A program made the position numbers and the translations under genes. The notes under the pieces are model-generated. The model was not told the origin of the DNA and did not search any database. It saw only the letters and a program-made list of their open reading frames with translations. From positions 9,772,099 through 9,836,098 of the forward strand of contig CM055115.1 of the NCBI GenBank assembly GCA_029204225.1: DNA of 64,000 nucleotides. Reading direction: 5' to 3'. The DNA is from Diphasiastrum complanatum. Lineage: Eukaryota > Streptophyta > Lycopodiopsida > Lycopodiales > Lycopodiaceae. This document shows, in pieces, positions 11,682 to 22,832 of the stretch (position 1 is the stretch's first letter; each line of letters begins with the position of its first letter).

Positions 11682-12889
11682 TGTTGTAAAGCTACCTTTA
11701 CAAGCTTTACATCCGGCGCCATCGGCGCCAGCTGTGTCCCCGGCGCCAGCAGCGCCCCTGCTGCTCCCGGCGCCAACGGCGCCGACGCCGCTCCCGATGC
11801 CACTGTGACCAGAATCCAGCCGGCGCCAAGTTCCTATGGCTGAAAATCTTTGATCGGTTCTAGCGAAGTCCAGAGAGCCCAGATCGATGTGCAATCACCT
11901 CACACGATCTAGGCATGATTAAAGGAAGCCTGAGGATCAATAAAATCTAGAGAGAGAAAATGACTTTCTAGAAAGAGAAAATCCTAGAGAGAGAAAAACG
12001 TGCTTTACCAGCTTGGGTAGAGTGCTTGGTATGAGGGGGGGGTGCCGAATCACACCAATACTATAGGAGAGTGCGGGTTGCGACTCAGGGCGAGCTCCAA
12101 CCAAGTCTCAGCCTCCCTTGCTGGAATGTTGTCATGGCTCTCGCCTTGGCATGCTAGCGCCCCGGAGACTAGGGTCGGTCACACACATGAGATGTAACCT
12201 TCTCAGATTTATCAATAAAGTGGGATTTTTCTCAAACTGACTCTGATTACCTTCTGGGTTTCAGTGTTCGGTAAAAGCGCCAGTTGTAAGGCCGCTTTCA
12301 AAATTTTTAACTTGGCACATAACTGAGGGTCGTATCTCGGGACGCCAGCGGTATGCCGTCGGGACCATTTGGTCCAGGAACTGGTTGTTTCCATATCTGT
12401 CGCGGCTTGTGGTTTTGAGTGTTCCTTGCATGAACGTGAATGGGTTAAGCTCTTGGGGAACGGGCTCTAACCTGTCGGCTGAGTTGGATGGCTTGCTTGG
12501 GTGGATGTTACCTGTTTATGGCTGTCCAGTCTGGCGTGGTGCCAGGTTGGCTCCAGCGCTCGTGACGAAGCTTTCAGTTGGTTAAGTCTGATGTAAGTTA
12601 GACCGCTTGCTTGGAATGGATGTTACTCGTTTGTAACGAAGCTTCGAGTTGGTTAAGTTTGATGTATGTCGGGCAGCTTGCTTGGAGGGAAGTCACCCAC
12701 ATCGGGACCCCCGATCTGGCATGGCGCCAGGTTGGATCTCAATGTTGGTTTTCGGAACTTCAAGTTGGTTAAGTCTGATCGTTGTTGGCGAGTTGGCTGC
12801 TTGTATGTCAAGTGGGTTTGGATGGCAAGAGTTGAAGGCTGGGAAGCTAAGTCGTGGTTCTTGGCTCCCTTTGGGATGCCTGCGCTACA
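11682..12889 (+). repeat. Full-length LTR of family D (copy 2, 1208 bp)
   Basis: It starts TGTTGTAAAGC and ends GCGCTACA, giving matched TGT...ACA termini. The ends are confirmed by the solo LTR at 54382-61763, which has the same termini and a 5-bp target duplication. A PBS lies 2 bp downstream, so this is the 5' LTR of an element reading right. Inside are a GGCGCC-rich minisatellite (11710-11805), CTAGAGAGAGAAAA repeats (11945-12000) and a G run (about 12036-12044). No polyprotein of its own is found downstream, so the element appears non-autonomous or truncated. Confidence 0.88.
11710..11805. repeat. GGCGCC-rich minisatellite in D LTR
   Basis: Repeated GGCGCCA/GGCGCCG units of about 9-15 bp make this one of the most GC-rich patches of the window. 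The solo D LTR has a shorter version at about 61660-61735, so the array length varies between copies. Confidence 0.85.
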
Positions 12890-12891
12890 TG

Positions 12892-12904
12892 TGGTATCAG
12901 AGCC
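12892..12904 (+). other. Primer binding site of D element
   Basis: TGGTATCAGAGCC, complementary to initiator-Met tRNA, lies 2 bp after the LTR terminus. Confidence 0.9.
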
Positions 12905-13126
12905 GACTGGCCAGTCAGCTATGCGGATCTCACAGAAATGGCCACGGTTTGGGGTTCATCAAGACAACTGTTGTGCAAGGTGCTGCCCACAGTGTAAGCA
13001 TGGGTGCGTCCACAGTCGGGTTGGTTGGCAGGACGGGGGCTTGATGAGTCAAAGTGCTGCCCTTGAGGTGTAAGCACGGTCAGTTTTCGCTGTTCGGGCC
13101 TGGCGCCGTCTGCACATAGGACAAAT

Positions 13127-13770
13127 GAGGCAATGTGCTGCCATAAGGTTGGTGGAAGCACGGTCTGTGCCTTGCGGGGTGCAGGGTGACACATTCGCAA
13201 TGGCCACCATTCGTTTAGCTATAAGGGCTATCGACCAAATTTGGTGGGGGCATTACTGAGGCAATGTGCTGCCTAACAGTGAAAGCACGGGTGCGTCCAC
13301 GATTTGGGTGGTATGCTGCCGATCGTTTAGCTATAAGGGCTATCGACTAAATTTGGTGGGGGCGTTACTGAGGCAATGTGCTGCCTAACGGTGAAAGCAC
13401 GGGTGCATCCACGGGGGTGGTATATTCAAGGATAGCTGCCATTCGTTTAGCTATAAGGGTTATCGACCAAATTTGGTGGGGGCATTATTGAGGCAATGTG
13501 CTGCCTAATGGTGAAAGCACGGGTGCGTCCACGATTGGGGGGTACGCTGCCGATCGTTTAGCTATAAGGGCTATCGACTAGATTTGGTGGGGGCGTTACT
13601 GAGGCAATGTGCTGCCTGACGGTGAAAGCACGGGTGTGTCCACGGGGGTGGTATATTCAAGGATAGCTGCCGATCGTTTAGCTATAAGGGCTATCGACAA
13701 AAAGTGGTGGGGCGTGACTGAGGCAATGTGCTGCTTAATGGTGAAAGCACGGATGGTTGGAGGGGTGTCC
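13127..13770 (+). repeat. Alternating-length tandem array inside D element
   Basis: The motif GAGGCAATGTGCTGCC recurs at 13127, 13258, 13370, 13490, 13601 and 13720. Spacing of the last five is 112, 120, 111 and 119 bp: two subtypes alternate, one ending in the short GATT-GGG linker, the other carrying an extra TATTCAAGGATAG. The higher-order period is therefore about 231 bp. Each unit holds GTGCT...AGCAC, able to pair, and a TTTAGCTATAAGGGCTATCG block. Degenerate half-units reach back to about 12970. No ORF spans the array. Confidence 0.92.
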
Positions 13771-15023
13771 TATGTGGGCTGATTCTGTGATCGATTTGTA
13801 TGGGCGCGGCCAGGCAAAGGTCCGTTGGCAGGACCATCTCAAAGGGGGACCTTGTCTTTGTTACTTGTTAGTAAACCTGGCTGAGTGTCTTACTTGTATG
13901 TATTCATGGTGAGTCTTAGTACTCGTGCTTTGCCTGGTTTGCATGATTGCTTATGATACAAGGAGCTGATGGCTCGAGAAGGAACCTTTTCTTTTGAAGG
14001 CTGATACCATCAAACAAAGAGGACTACAGAATCTGTGGGGCAGATTTGCAGTTCAAGTACTCACATGTGAACGACAACGAAACGACTCAATGTTTGCAAA
14101 GGATGGATGGCTAGCCTGTTTCTTGGGTAGGTTTCATTTGCGACAATGTCCACTAGACGCAAGCAGGAAGTCAAAAGTTGGAAAGGGCAATTTCAGGGGA
14201 GATCTTCTATGGAGCAGTTGGTCTTCATTTTGGGACGGCCACCTTCGGAACTGAAACTCACTGAGCATGAGTGATATCTAGTATCAGTTGGGTTTTTCCT
14301 CAAAGGGGAAAAGACTAGGATCCTCTTCAGAGATTGGCAACAAGTTGGATCGAGCCATAATCCTAGCAGATGGGAAGCAAAGTGTTGGAAAGGCTTTTTG
14401 TCCGAAGAACTCTACTCTAAGTCCGATCAGCTGATTTTATAAGTGGAGGGGAACTATCACACACACCTCTCTCTTGGGGCAAATTTTGAATGAAAGTTGA
14501 TAAAAATGGGGGCAAATTCAAGGTGACCTAGCCATACTCACACGAGGAGACTGACGAACTTTGGGCCTAATAAGTTGATAGGTTTTTGTTGTGGAAAGAA
14601 AAGTTTGTTATAGGCTTTCTCTGGACCAGCAATGATGAGGAAACATATGAGTACGCTGTCTTGTGTTATGTGTAAGGCAGCTGATCAATGAAGGAACTGT
14701 GAAAGTTGAGTCTTGCATGAGAGACTTGGTATTTCGAACGAACGCTAAGGGACAGTTCGCATTGAGATCGGACTAGTGCAAACTCTGGGTGCATGTGTCT
14801 GATTCAAAGAGAGCTATTTGAAGCCAAGCTCGATGTACACTTCTTGTTGTGAGGCAACTGACCAGTGATGGAATTGTGAAAGTCAAGTTTTGCACGACGG
14901 ACATGGTACTTCAAACAAATGCGAAGAGATAGTTCGGATGCGGATCAAACTGGTGCGACCCTTTGGCTTTCCACGAGGTCAGTGGTTACATTTGGGTTGA
15001 TTCAAAGAGCTACTTCAAGCTAA
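13771..15023 (+). other. Non-coding internal sequence with 177-bp duplication
   Basis: No convincing protein. It may be the rest of the D internal region and the leader of Copia E. A diverged direct duplication occupies 14671-14847 and 14848-15030 (period 177; shared AAGGAACTGTGAAAGTTGAG-like and GGATCAAACTGGTGCGA-like blocks). An 86-codon ORF at 13994-14254 has no recognisable feature. Confidence 0.55.
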
Positions 15024-18000
15024 GTGAGAGGTGCATTGCGGAGTACTCAATCTTTGCCTACCTTAAAGAGCCAAGATGGAAAAGTATCAAGATCAGGCTG
15101 GGACAAGGAGAGAAATCAAGGTGTAGAAGCAACAAGGCACGGAGTGGACCATAAAGTGGGCAATCAAACGACAATCCTCTACTCATCAGGATCTAATTTC
15201 TTAGCATGGAAAGTTAAGACCTCGCTGATACTAAAGGGAAAAGGATTATTTCCTTGGGTAGATGGCAACAAGGAGATGCCTACAACTACAAGCAAGGAGC
15301 TACGTGAATGGAGGGAGAAGAATGACAAGGCAATAGTCGTGTTATCTTAATCCATCAAGGATAGCCTAACTCTTGATCTGGCTACAATCTCTAAAGCGAA
15401 AGAGATGTGGAATATATTCCTCACAAGATTTCAGATGAAATCATGCAGTCAGATCATGTTGCTCGAAGATCAGCTGACAAACCTACAGTGGGATGGTAAA
15501 GACCTCACTTCCCTCATTAGGAAGATGAAGGATCTATTTCCTTCACTACACAACTCTGGAACAGAAAATGCAGTATCAGTAGAGAAGCAGCTCACTTATC
15601 TGTTGAGAGCTTTACTAAGATCCTTCCAGATAACCAGAATGCTGCTAGCAAAAGAGCCTACTATGACACTCGAAAAGGTTGTTGTCGATATTCGAAAAGA
15701 AGTTGAAGCTCGAGAGCACCTTGATCACAAGGATTCTTCTGACCAAGTCCTATACAGCAACAAGGAGAAGACAAAGAAGCAATTCAAGCCTAAGAGGGAG
15801 TCAGATCGGAAGCAAGATCGAGATCAGCAAGCAAAAGGAGCCAGCAAAGGCAAATGGAAGAACAAAGGAAGGTCGAAACAGTAGAGTGGAGACAAGCAGA
15901 CATGCGTGAGATGCAAACGTGAAAGACATACTGTCGATTCGTGTTGGCTCAATACAAAAATTGAGTGTATCCATTGTCATAAGAAGGGTCATGCAGCCAT
16001 GGACTACCACCAGAACCCAAGAAAACAACAAGCTCAAAGCAGGCAGGAGAACAATAATAGTTCGTCCTATGTCGAGGAGCCAGAGATCTCAAAGATGGGC
16101 GAACAAAGATCAAATCACGGAAATTCGACCGCCTACATCTATGCATACATGTGTGCAGTATCAACACCTGACACACAGGAGGTTATTCTTGATTCAGGAG
16201 CTACCTCACACTTCATTACATCAAGACGGATCATGTCTGATTTCCGAAGTGCAGATCCATCAAGATTTATCATTCTTGGAGATGGATCAAAGCATCAAGT
16301 GAATGGTATTGGTTCACTATGGCTCAACACTAACGGTACAGACAGACGACTCGAAGATGTTCTGTTCGTGCCTACGCTGCAGCAGGACTTGCTACCAGTG
16401 GCAAGAATAGCTGATGCAGGGATGCGTGTAACGTTCTCAAACGAAGCACGCAACGTTGTTGATGTAAGTACTAGTACACTTATCACTCAAGGTAGAAGAA
16501 AATCCAACATGTATCACTTGAAGGTACGCCTACCTGCAGATCAAGTGCATCAAACTCATGATGATTCGCCAAATACTCTATGGCACAAGAGACTATGCCA
16601 TATGAATTCAATGGCACTATATCAAGCAAGCCATCATGGAGCAATCACAGGGGTGAGCATCTCGAATGCAACCAGTTCGATGACCTGTGATGCATGTATG
16701 AAGGGTAAGATGTCATGTACTTCTTTTGTCAAAGACTCCTACAGAACTACAAAGATTCTGGAGCTTGTACATTCAGACATCTGTGGACCTTTCAGCATGA
16801 TCTCAGTAGGAGGCTCAAAGTATTATATACTCTAATGGAAGCTGCCAGGGCATGATGGCCTATTCAAAGGCTCCAAGAGTGTTGTGGGCTGAAGCAGTAG
16901 CTACAGCTGCTTACATTCAGAACATGATAGAAAAATCTGGTGTTCCTCACACGACACCACATGAATTATGGTGGGGTAGAGAACCCAATTTCACTCACAT
17001 CCGAATCTTTGGTTGTGCAGCTTATGCACATGTTCCTGATAAGCTTCGAAAGAAACTTGATGAGAAAGCAGAACAAGGATATCTTGTTAGGGTAGCTCTT
17101 GATTGAACCTAATAGTGGGTAGCTAAGATTACTTGCCATCCACTTAATGTATCGAATCAAGCATGATGGTTCATGAAGATGGCACACAAGCACCAAAAAG
17201 CTCAAAAAACCTATATCAACTTCATATCTTAGCTTTTAGGTTGCGTCAAGCAATATCAGAGCCAACTTTTATTAAATTGCATTTTGGCAAATTGTATGCA
17301 TGCAAAGACATGGTTGATTAGGATATGACAATCAATCGTCATACTATAGAGTCTATATGCCAGAGACAAACACAATGAAGACAATCAGAGATGTCAAATT
17401 TGATGAGAGCAGAACAATGGCCAATGGTGATCCTGTCAGTTATGAAGTTTTTGCAAGACAGTACTATGATCTACCAACTATGACAGAGGGAGCAGAGGAC
17501 GAACACTCAGACGAAGATGTTTGAGTCGCACCTCATTTGAGTGATGAATCAGACGAAGAAAGATTCGCAAGCTAGACTACTGCTACAATACCTGTAAACC
17601 AAAATGGTTTCGGACCTAGCAGAGCAGATAAAGGCAAGAGCATTGCAGTTCTATAAGATCTCCTAGAAGATCAACAAGAGAACGAAGAGCTCCAACAAGA
17701 TTTGTGCCAAGCAGCTCAGCTTCTACATCAAAAGAGTTTTGTGGATTCAGTGGAGAACCACAAACATTCGAAGAAGCAATTGAATGTCCAGAGAAGGACA
17801 AATGGATCCAATCCATGAATGAGGAGATGGAATTATGAGGAAGACTCAGGTCTGGACGTTGCAGCCATTAATATACAAGCGAAAGACTGTAAAATGCAAG
17901 TGGGTATACAAGCTAAAGTATGGACCAAATGGAGATATTTCTAAGTATAAAGCCAGACTTGTAGCGAAGGGATTTTCTTAGAGGTATGTTATTGACTATG

Positions 18001-19626
18001 CTGAGACCTTCTCTTTTGTCATGAAACGTTCATCTCTACGTCTACTGTTTGCATATGCAGCTGCTTATGATCTAAGAATTCACGTCAAGGAGGAGAAAAC
18101 AACGTTCTTGCATGGTGAGCTAGATGAAGAGGTCTACATGGATCAATCGCCAAGCTACATTTCAAATTCACTTCCCACTTATGCATGTAGAATGCACAGG
18201 AGTATCTATGGTCTGAAGCAATCAGCGCGACAATGGTATAATAAGAAAGATTAAGCCCTGAAATCCTTGGGATTCAAGCCACTAATGGCTGATTCCAATG
18301 TTTATGTAAGAATTATAGATGGGAACATTATCATTGTAGCTGTATATGTGGACGACACTTTGATATTCTACAAAAGTGCAAAACTTATTGCTGAGATGAA
18401 GTATGACATCTCAAAACATTTCGAGATTGCAGAACTGGGAAAGCCAAATGTTATCTTGGCTTACAGGTTGACAGGACTATGAGGGAGGTAAATTGTACCT
18501 TCATTAGTCCAGATATACCTAGAAAATCCTAGAAGATTTCGGGATGCTGAGTTGCAAAAGAACAAATACTCCAATGCTTGCAGGAACAGTCGTGACGAAT
18601 GAAGACTGTTCGAAGCCTTAAAAAAAAAGAGAATTGATGCATCTTACACCATATAGGAAGCTGATTGGATCGCTGATGTACCTTGTAGATAACACATGTC
18701 CTGACATTGCTTATGCCATCTTCAAGATAAGCCAATTCTATACGAATCCAGGCTCAACTCATTAGAAGATTGCGAAACGAAGTTTGCAATACCTTCAATT
18801 AACGAAAGATTTTTTTTTGTGTTATTCTCGTGATGTAGGGTTCTAGATGCATTCCTACAGTGATGCTAGCTGGGCATCTCTCAAGGACAACTGCAAAAGT
18901 GTCTCAAGAGGATACACCATCACGTCAGGAGCAGCCATTCTCTGGGTCAGCAAGAAGCAAATGATTGTGGCTCAATCATCCTACGAAGTAGAGTACATTG
19001 CAGCAACAAAGATGGGTAATGAAATCATTTGGCTCAAACAATTTCTTGACGAACTAGGTGAAACAAGAAATGAGCCTTTGATTTTGCAGATGGACAATAC
19101 ATCTGACAAAGGATCTTGTGTTTCACTCAAGAAAGAAACACATCGCAATCAAGTATCACTTGATAAGGGATCTGATCGAGAAGAAGATACTACAGACTAT
19201 TTTCATTGGAACAAAGGAAATGGTGGCTAACTTTTTACAAAGGCCTTAGACAAATGTTTGTTCAAGAAACAAAGGAGTAGTCTTGGAGTCATCAAGATAC
19301 CATGCTTTAAGAGAGAGCTGAAGAAACAAAACGTTTCAATTACCAAAGCTTTGCTAGCTTTCAGCTCTTAGTTTGACAAAAAGACACAAAGCAAAAATTT
19401 TTGCGAACATCCTGACGAAAGACACGAACGTGAAATGTTTGTGAAAGAAAAATGTTTGTGATACAACAGGAGAAAGTCAGATGATGTGAAAGTCAAACGA
19501 CTCGAAGCGACAGAAAAATCTTCCGGACATCTTTTGACCTTCACGCTCCAAAGGATCATGAAGATCATGCAAGTACCATGAAGTACAAAAAATCCTGATC
19601 TGATATGATGACGTCAGAGGAAGAAT
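15024..19626 (+). pseudogene. Copia gag-pol, family E, decayed
   Basis: In order: gag (15075-15884, UBN2-like, one TAA at 15348 where Gln is expected); CCHC knuckle (CIHCHKKGH) near 15965; protease DSGATSH near 16195; GAG-pre-integrase (LWHKRLCHMN) near 16580; and the first integrase Asp (HSDICG) near 16775. Then comes a junction at 16835-16845 where the rest of the catalytic core is missing, resuming at SKAPRVLWAEA. RT runs 17830-18480 with YVDD near 18350, and RNase H 18700-19230 with SDASWAS and EVEYIAA. Several stops and frameshifts, a 226-bp insertion at 17092-17317 and the lost D,D35E residues make it inactive. A purine tract (AGAGGAAGAA) ends it just before the LTR at 19627. No 5' LTR was found. 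Confidence 0.85.
17092..17317. mobile_element. 226-bp insertion in Copia E flanked by TTAGG repeats
   Basis: The Copia frame breaks after EQGYLV (17086) and resumes with YDNQSSYY-like sequence at about 17322. The intervening 226 bp is flanked by TTAGG at 17087-17091 and 17318-17322. It has no ORF and no clear terminal inverted repeat. It contains ATATCAGAGCC, resembling a decayed PBS, so it may be a tiny non-autonomous LTR derivative. Identity is unknown. Confidence 0.55.
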
Positions 19627-20132
19627 GTTAGGACAAGCCTAATCCACCTCTCTTGTAATCCATGATTAGTGATAGATTGTTTCATATATCTAATCAGATA
19701 TGCTACTCTGAATGTAAGCAATTACTAGATGTCTAAAATACATACAGTAGTAGATAGAAAATATACAGAATAGAAGTCCGCCTGTGAGCGAGACAATTTT
19801 GTAAGCAGAATCTAAAGAGATCCAAGAAGTTTACTAGTAAGCGAGACACTACTCGTGAGAGAACATTATTCTCTCTCACGCCAATGCATTGTGTGGGTCT
19901 GTCATACAATCCTCGAAATCAAGAGGATCAATAGATGATATTATAGCTATTACGCACATATCACTCTCAATTTTGTTTGATCTTGAATGAACTACTATTT
20001 GCTATCGCATGTGTATCTCACTCACTTGTTTTATCAATTTCACACACTGGTTCAGTTTTGTTGAATGTTGTATTAATCTATAACGTAGATCAACAGTGCC
20101 TGTCTACTTTCTGGAGGATTGTAGGAATGATA
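19627..20132 (+). repeat. 3' LTR of Copia E (about 506 bp)
   Basis: It begins TGTTAGGACAAGCC right after the polypurine tract and probably ends ATAGCATACA at 20132, where Copia coding sequence starts abruptly. Without a 5' partner the right edge is inferred from TG...CA termini and the junction. It holds short GTGAGCGAGAC repeats (about 19786 and 19838). Confidence 0.65.
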
Positions 20133-20538
20133 TAGCATACAGGATCTTACACCATACAGGAAGCTGATTGGATCGCTGATGTACCTTGTAGATAACACAC
20201 GTCCTGACATTGCTTATGTCGTGTTCAAGATAAGCCAATTCTATATGAATCCAGGCTCAACTCATTGAAAGATTGCGAAACAAATTTTGCAATACCTTCA
20301 ATTAACGAAAGGCTTTTTTTTTTGTGTTATTCTCGTGATGCAAGGTTCCAGATGCATTCCTACAGTGATGCTAGCTGGGCATCTCTCAAGGACGACTGCA
20401 AAAGTGTCTCAGGAGGATAAACCATCACGTCAGGAGCAGCCATTCTCTGGTTCAGCAAGAAGCAAACCATTGTGACTCAGTCATCCTACGAAGTAGAGTA
20501 CATTGCAGCAGCAAAGATGGCTAATGAAATCATTTGGC
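20133..20538 (+). pseudogene. Second Copia E fragment (RT end and RNase H)
   Basis: It repeats about 18640-19035 of the same family with scattered substitutions, for example CATACAGG for CATATAGG, but is not identical. It covers YRKLIGSLMYL-like sequence to EVEYIAAAKMANEIIW, then breaks off at 20538. The order RNase H - LTR - RNase H suggests a second E copy truncated on both sides, or recombination between two copies. Confidence 0.85.
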
Positions 20539-20759
20539 ATGTCAATATCAGACTCGTTCAATTTTCACTTCGTTTTGCCTAGTTTTGCTTCGTTTTGTTT
20601 CAGAGCTTGATTGATATTTGCAATTTGCGTTCCATCATTATTTTTCGCATCACTTCACACTCAAGATGTGAAATGGTGATTTACTTCAGAATCACGTTAA
20701 CCAGTTTAACAATCTCTTGCAATAGATGGCAAATGTCGAATCAACCATCGACGATCAAG

Positions 20760-21269
20760 ACACAATTATGAAATTGCTATCAAGCTTGCTACATATGAAA
20801 ACTAGGTGATGATCATATCAACACACTCAGATTTAACTCTCACTAGAGTTATCACTATATTGTTGCAGGAAGATAATCGAAGAAGTCAAGACACCTCTTT
20901 GACTTCATCATGTCACGCTCTATATGTCAATAAAGGTTCTAAGCAACAGAAGAAGAAAAGCCCTAAGCAGTCGACATCAAATCAGAAGCCGACACAGAGT
21001 CAAGAGCAATTATCAAATCCATAGTCAAAGAAGAAGAAGTTCTATAAGTAAGTAGAATTATTGATTTAGGTCATAGGGTAGAGTTTGAGTCTGATCAGTA
21101 CCGAATTATCGATAGGACAAGTAAGATCCTTGCACACAGCAAGAGGCATGGATACTTATAAAGACTGACTCATTGTTATTCCGATAGAAGTCAAGCCTTG
21201 AAGACCTCTGTTCTTGTCAATAAGGTATTACTTTGGCATTATAGATTAGGACACTTGAATCATACATCT
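20760..21269 (+). pseudogene. Copia gag/GAG-pre-integrase scrap (family I)
   Basis: From 20806 the frame reads a typical Copia gag segment (LTLTRVITILLQEDNRRS) followed by a Lys/Gln/Ser-rich linker. After breaks, LWHYRLGHLNH of the GAG-pre-integrase domain appears near 21230. It stops at 21269 where the L LTR begins, so L was probably inserted into it. Confidence 0.75.
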
Positions 21270-22018
21270 TGTTAGATTTGACAATTCACCTTGATTAAGT
21301 TATTTGTTTGACATCTATGTGGATCCACATGTGTGGTGACCTATCCACATGTGTGAAAATGCATGTGCAAAGTTCAGATCCATTGTACATAGCTTTCATA
21401 TGAGACAAATTCCAAATCTCCTATTTTCTAAGAGGCTAAAAGCATGGTTTGGTGGTGGACTTTATGTCATGTGCTGCATGTAATTAGCCCATGAGACTAA
21501 TGAATTTCCAAATATAGCCATGGAGCTAAATTAGATTAGAACTAGTCAATAGGACAGTTAATAAAGTGGTTTGAACAACCTCGCTAGAGTTGAGAATAGC
21601 GGAATTGTAATAATGGTTGTAAGGCCCAATTTAGCTAGATAAGGACCCAAACTTATAGTAGAGGCACAAATAACCACTATAAATAGCCGAGGTCATGTTA
21701 AATTTGGAGGCTTTTGTTCATTTTGTAATTTTGAGTTTTAAGAGATCTTGGGGCTTCTCTTGGAGAGCTTTCTTGATGGAGAAAATGGCTCATGTGCCTA
21801 AAGTCACATGAGAGCTATGATCATGCTCTAGAGTCAGGCCCTATCTTGTGAATGATCAATAATCATGAATAAAGATACCTTACTTTGTCTATTTTGGTGA
21901 AGTTTTGCTACTTTTAGCTATCTTCTTAATTTTTGACTAGTTTCTTGATTTCTTGCATTTCCATAGTAATTTGATGTTTAATGAATGGATTAGATGTTTG
22001 AATGCTAAGGTTGGCACA
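21270..22018 (+). repeat. LTR of family L (about 749 bp)
   Basis: It begins TGTTAGATTTGAC at the break in Copia I and ends near GGTTGGCACA, nine bases before a PBS. A TATA box (ACTATAAATAGC) is at about 21670 and AATAAAG lies near 21866. Two CCACATGTGTG elements near 21330-21355 resemble the CACGTG palindromes of other families. The 3' partner is not in the window. Confidence 0.65.
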
Positions 22019-22027
22019 TGAAAATTT

Positions 22028-22039
22028 TGGTATCAGAGC
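22028..22039 (+). other. Primer binding site of L element
   Basis: TGGTATCAGAGC, followed by ATTAGATCC. It supports the call of an LTR immediately to its left. Confidence 0.85.
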
Positions 22040-22040
22040 A

Positions 22041-22490
22041 TTAGATCCTTTCTCCATCAGATTTGGTGGCTTTTGTTAAATTTGGTTGAGTTTCTTGTTT
22101 AAGCTTTCTTGATTTCAGGTTCAACTTCCCTTCCTCCTTTTCATCTTTATCATCAAAGTCATAAAAACCAGCAACATCATCCATCTTGAATTTGATGGCA
22201 TCCTCAGTAAACTTTCTCATTTTATCGTCAAGCTCAACTATGGCTTCTTCTCCTTTTGCAATTATTTGGTCAATGTTTTCATCTGTGATTGTGTTATCTT
22301 TTGAACTGAAGACCATCACTATGTTTTTTATTACTCTTTCATAGTCTGTAAGCTCTTTGTAGTGCTCCTTGTAGCATTGCATATCCATGAGCGCTAGCTC
22401 ATTGCGTGTTACTAAGTGCTGATCCATGAACGCTGGCTCAATGAAGTCACGAATTCTAGGCTCTTGCCATGCACGTACTTCTTCATTTGT
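22041..22490 (-). pseudogene. Captured ISWI chromatin-remodeler fragment
   Basis: Minus-strand ORF 22427-22041 (128 codons). Its middle, MVFSSKDNTITDENIDQIIA through KKFTEDAIKFKMDD-like to FYDFDD, matches what I know of the segment leading into the HAND domain of plant ISWI ATPases (CHR11/CHR17). Upstream in the same frame, YKELTDYERVIKNI matches the SANT-SLIDE linker, which in real ISWI lies C-terminal to HAND. The two pieces are therefore in reversed order. The helicase domains are absent and the tail (KQETQPNLTKATKSDGERI) is unrelated. The parent protein slides nucleosomes; this fragment cannot. It lies antisense, one base after the L PBS, as in retroelements that carry host gene pieces. 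Family identification is from memory of the conserved motif, not a search. Confidence 0.72.
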
Positions 22491-22609
22491 CTATTAAAGC
22501 TGCTCTGTCAGACTTCATCCATACCTTTTGAGAGCACTGATTCGCAGGTGGTTCAATAAATTCTAGGAACTCTGCATTGTCATGAATTGTCGTGCATTAT
22601 CTCTTACAT

Positions 22610-22832
22610 CGGCTACATCATCTCTCTCTATGTGTCGGCTATATTTGGCTACATTCACTGGCGGCTACATTCCCTCTCTCTCTACATTCCCCGTCGCCTA
22701 CATTCTCTCTCTCTAAAAGCGTCGGTTGAGATCCTCTCTCTCTAAAAACTGTCGATTGAGATCCTCTCTCTCTAAAAGAATGTAGGTTGAGATCCTCTCT
22801 CTCTAAAAAGCGTTGGTTGAGATTTTCTTTCT
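22610..22832. repeat. CT-rich minisatellite
   Basis: Four units of about 30-32 bp, each CTCTCTCTCTAAAA plus GTCGGTTGAGAT-like sequence (about 22703-22832), follow an irregular GGCTACATT/CTCTCT zone. Non-coding. Confidence 0.85.

Noticed and set aside
12649-13073. Overlapping plus-strand ORFs of 131 and 135 codons
   Set aside because: They cross an LTR end and the PBS, so they are chance openings in GC-richer LTR sequence.
13127-13770. CRISPR-like array
   Set aside because: Units of 111-120 bp are similar throughout, with no unique spacers, in a plant retroelement.
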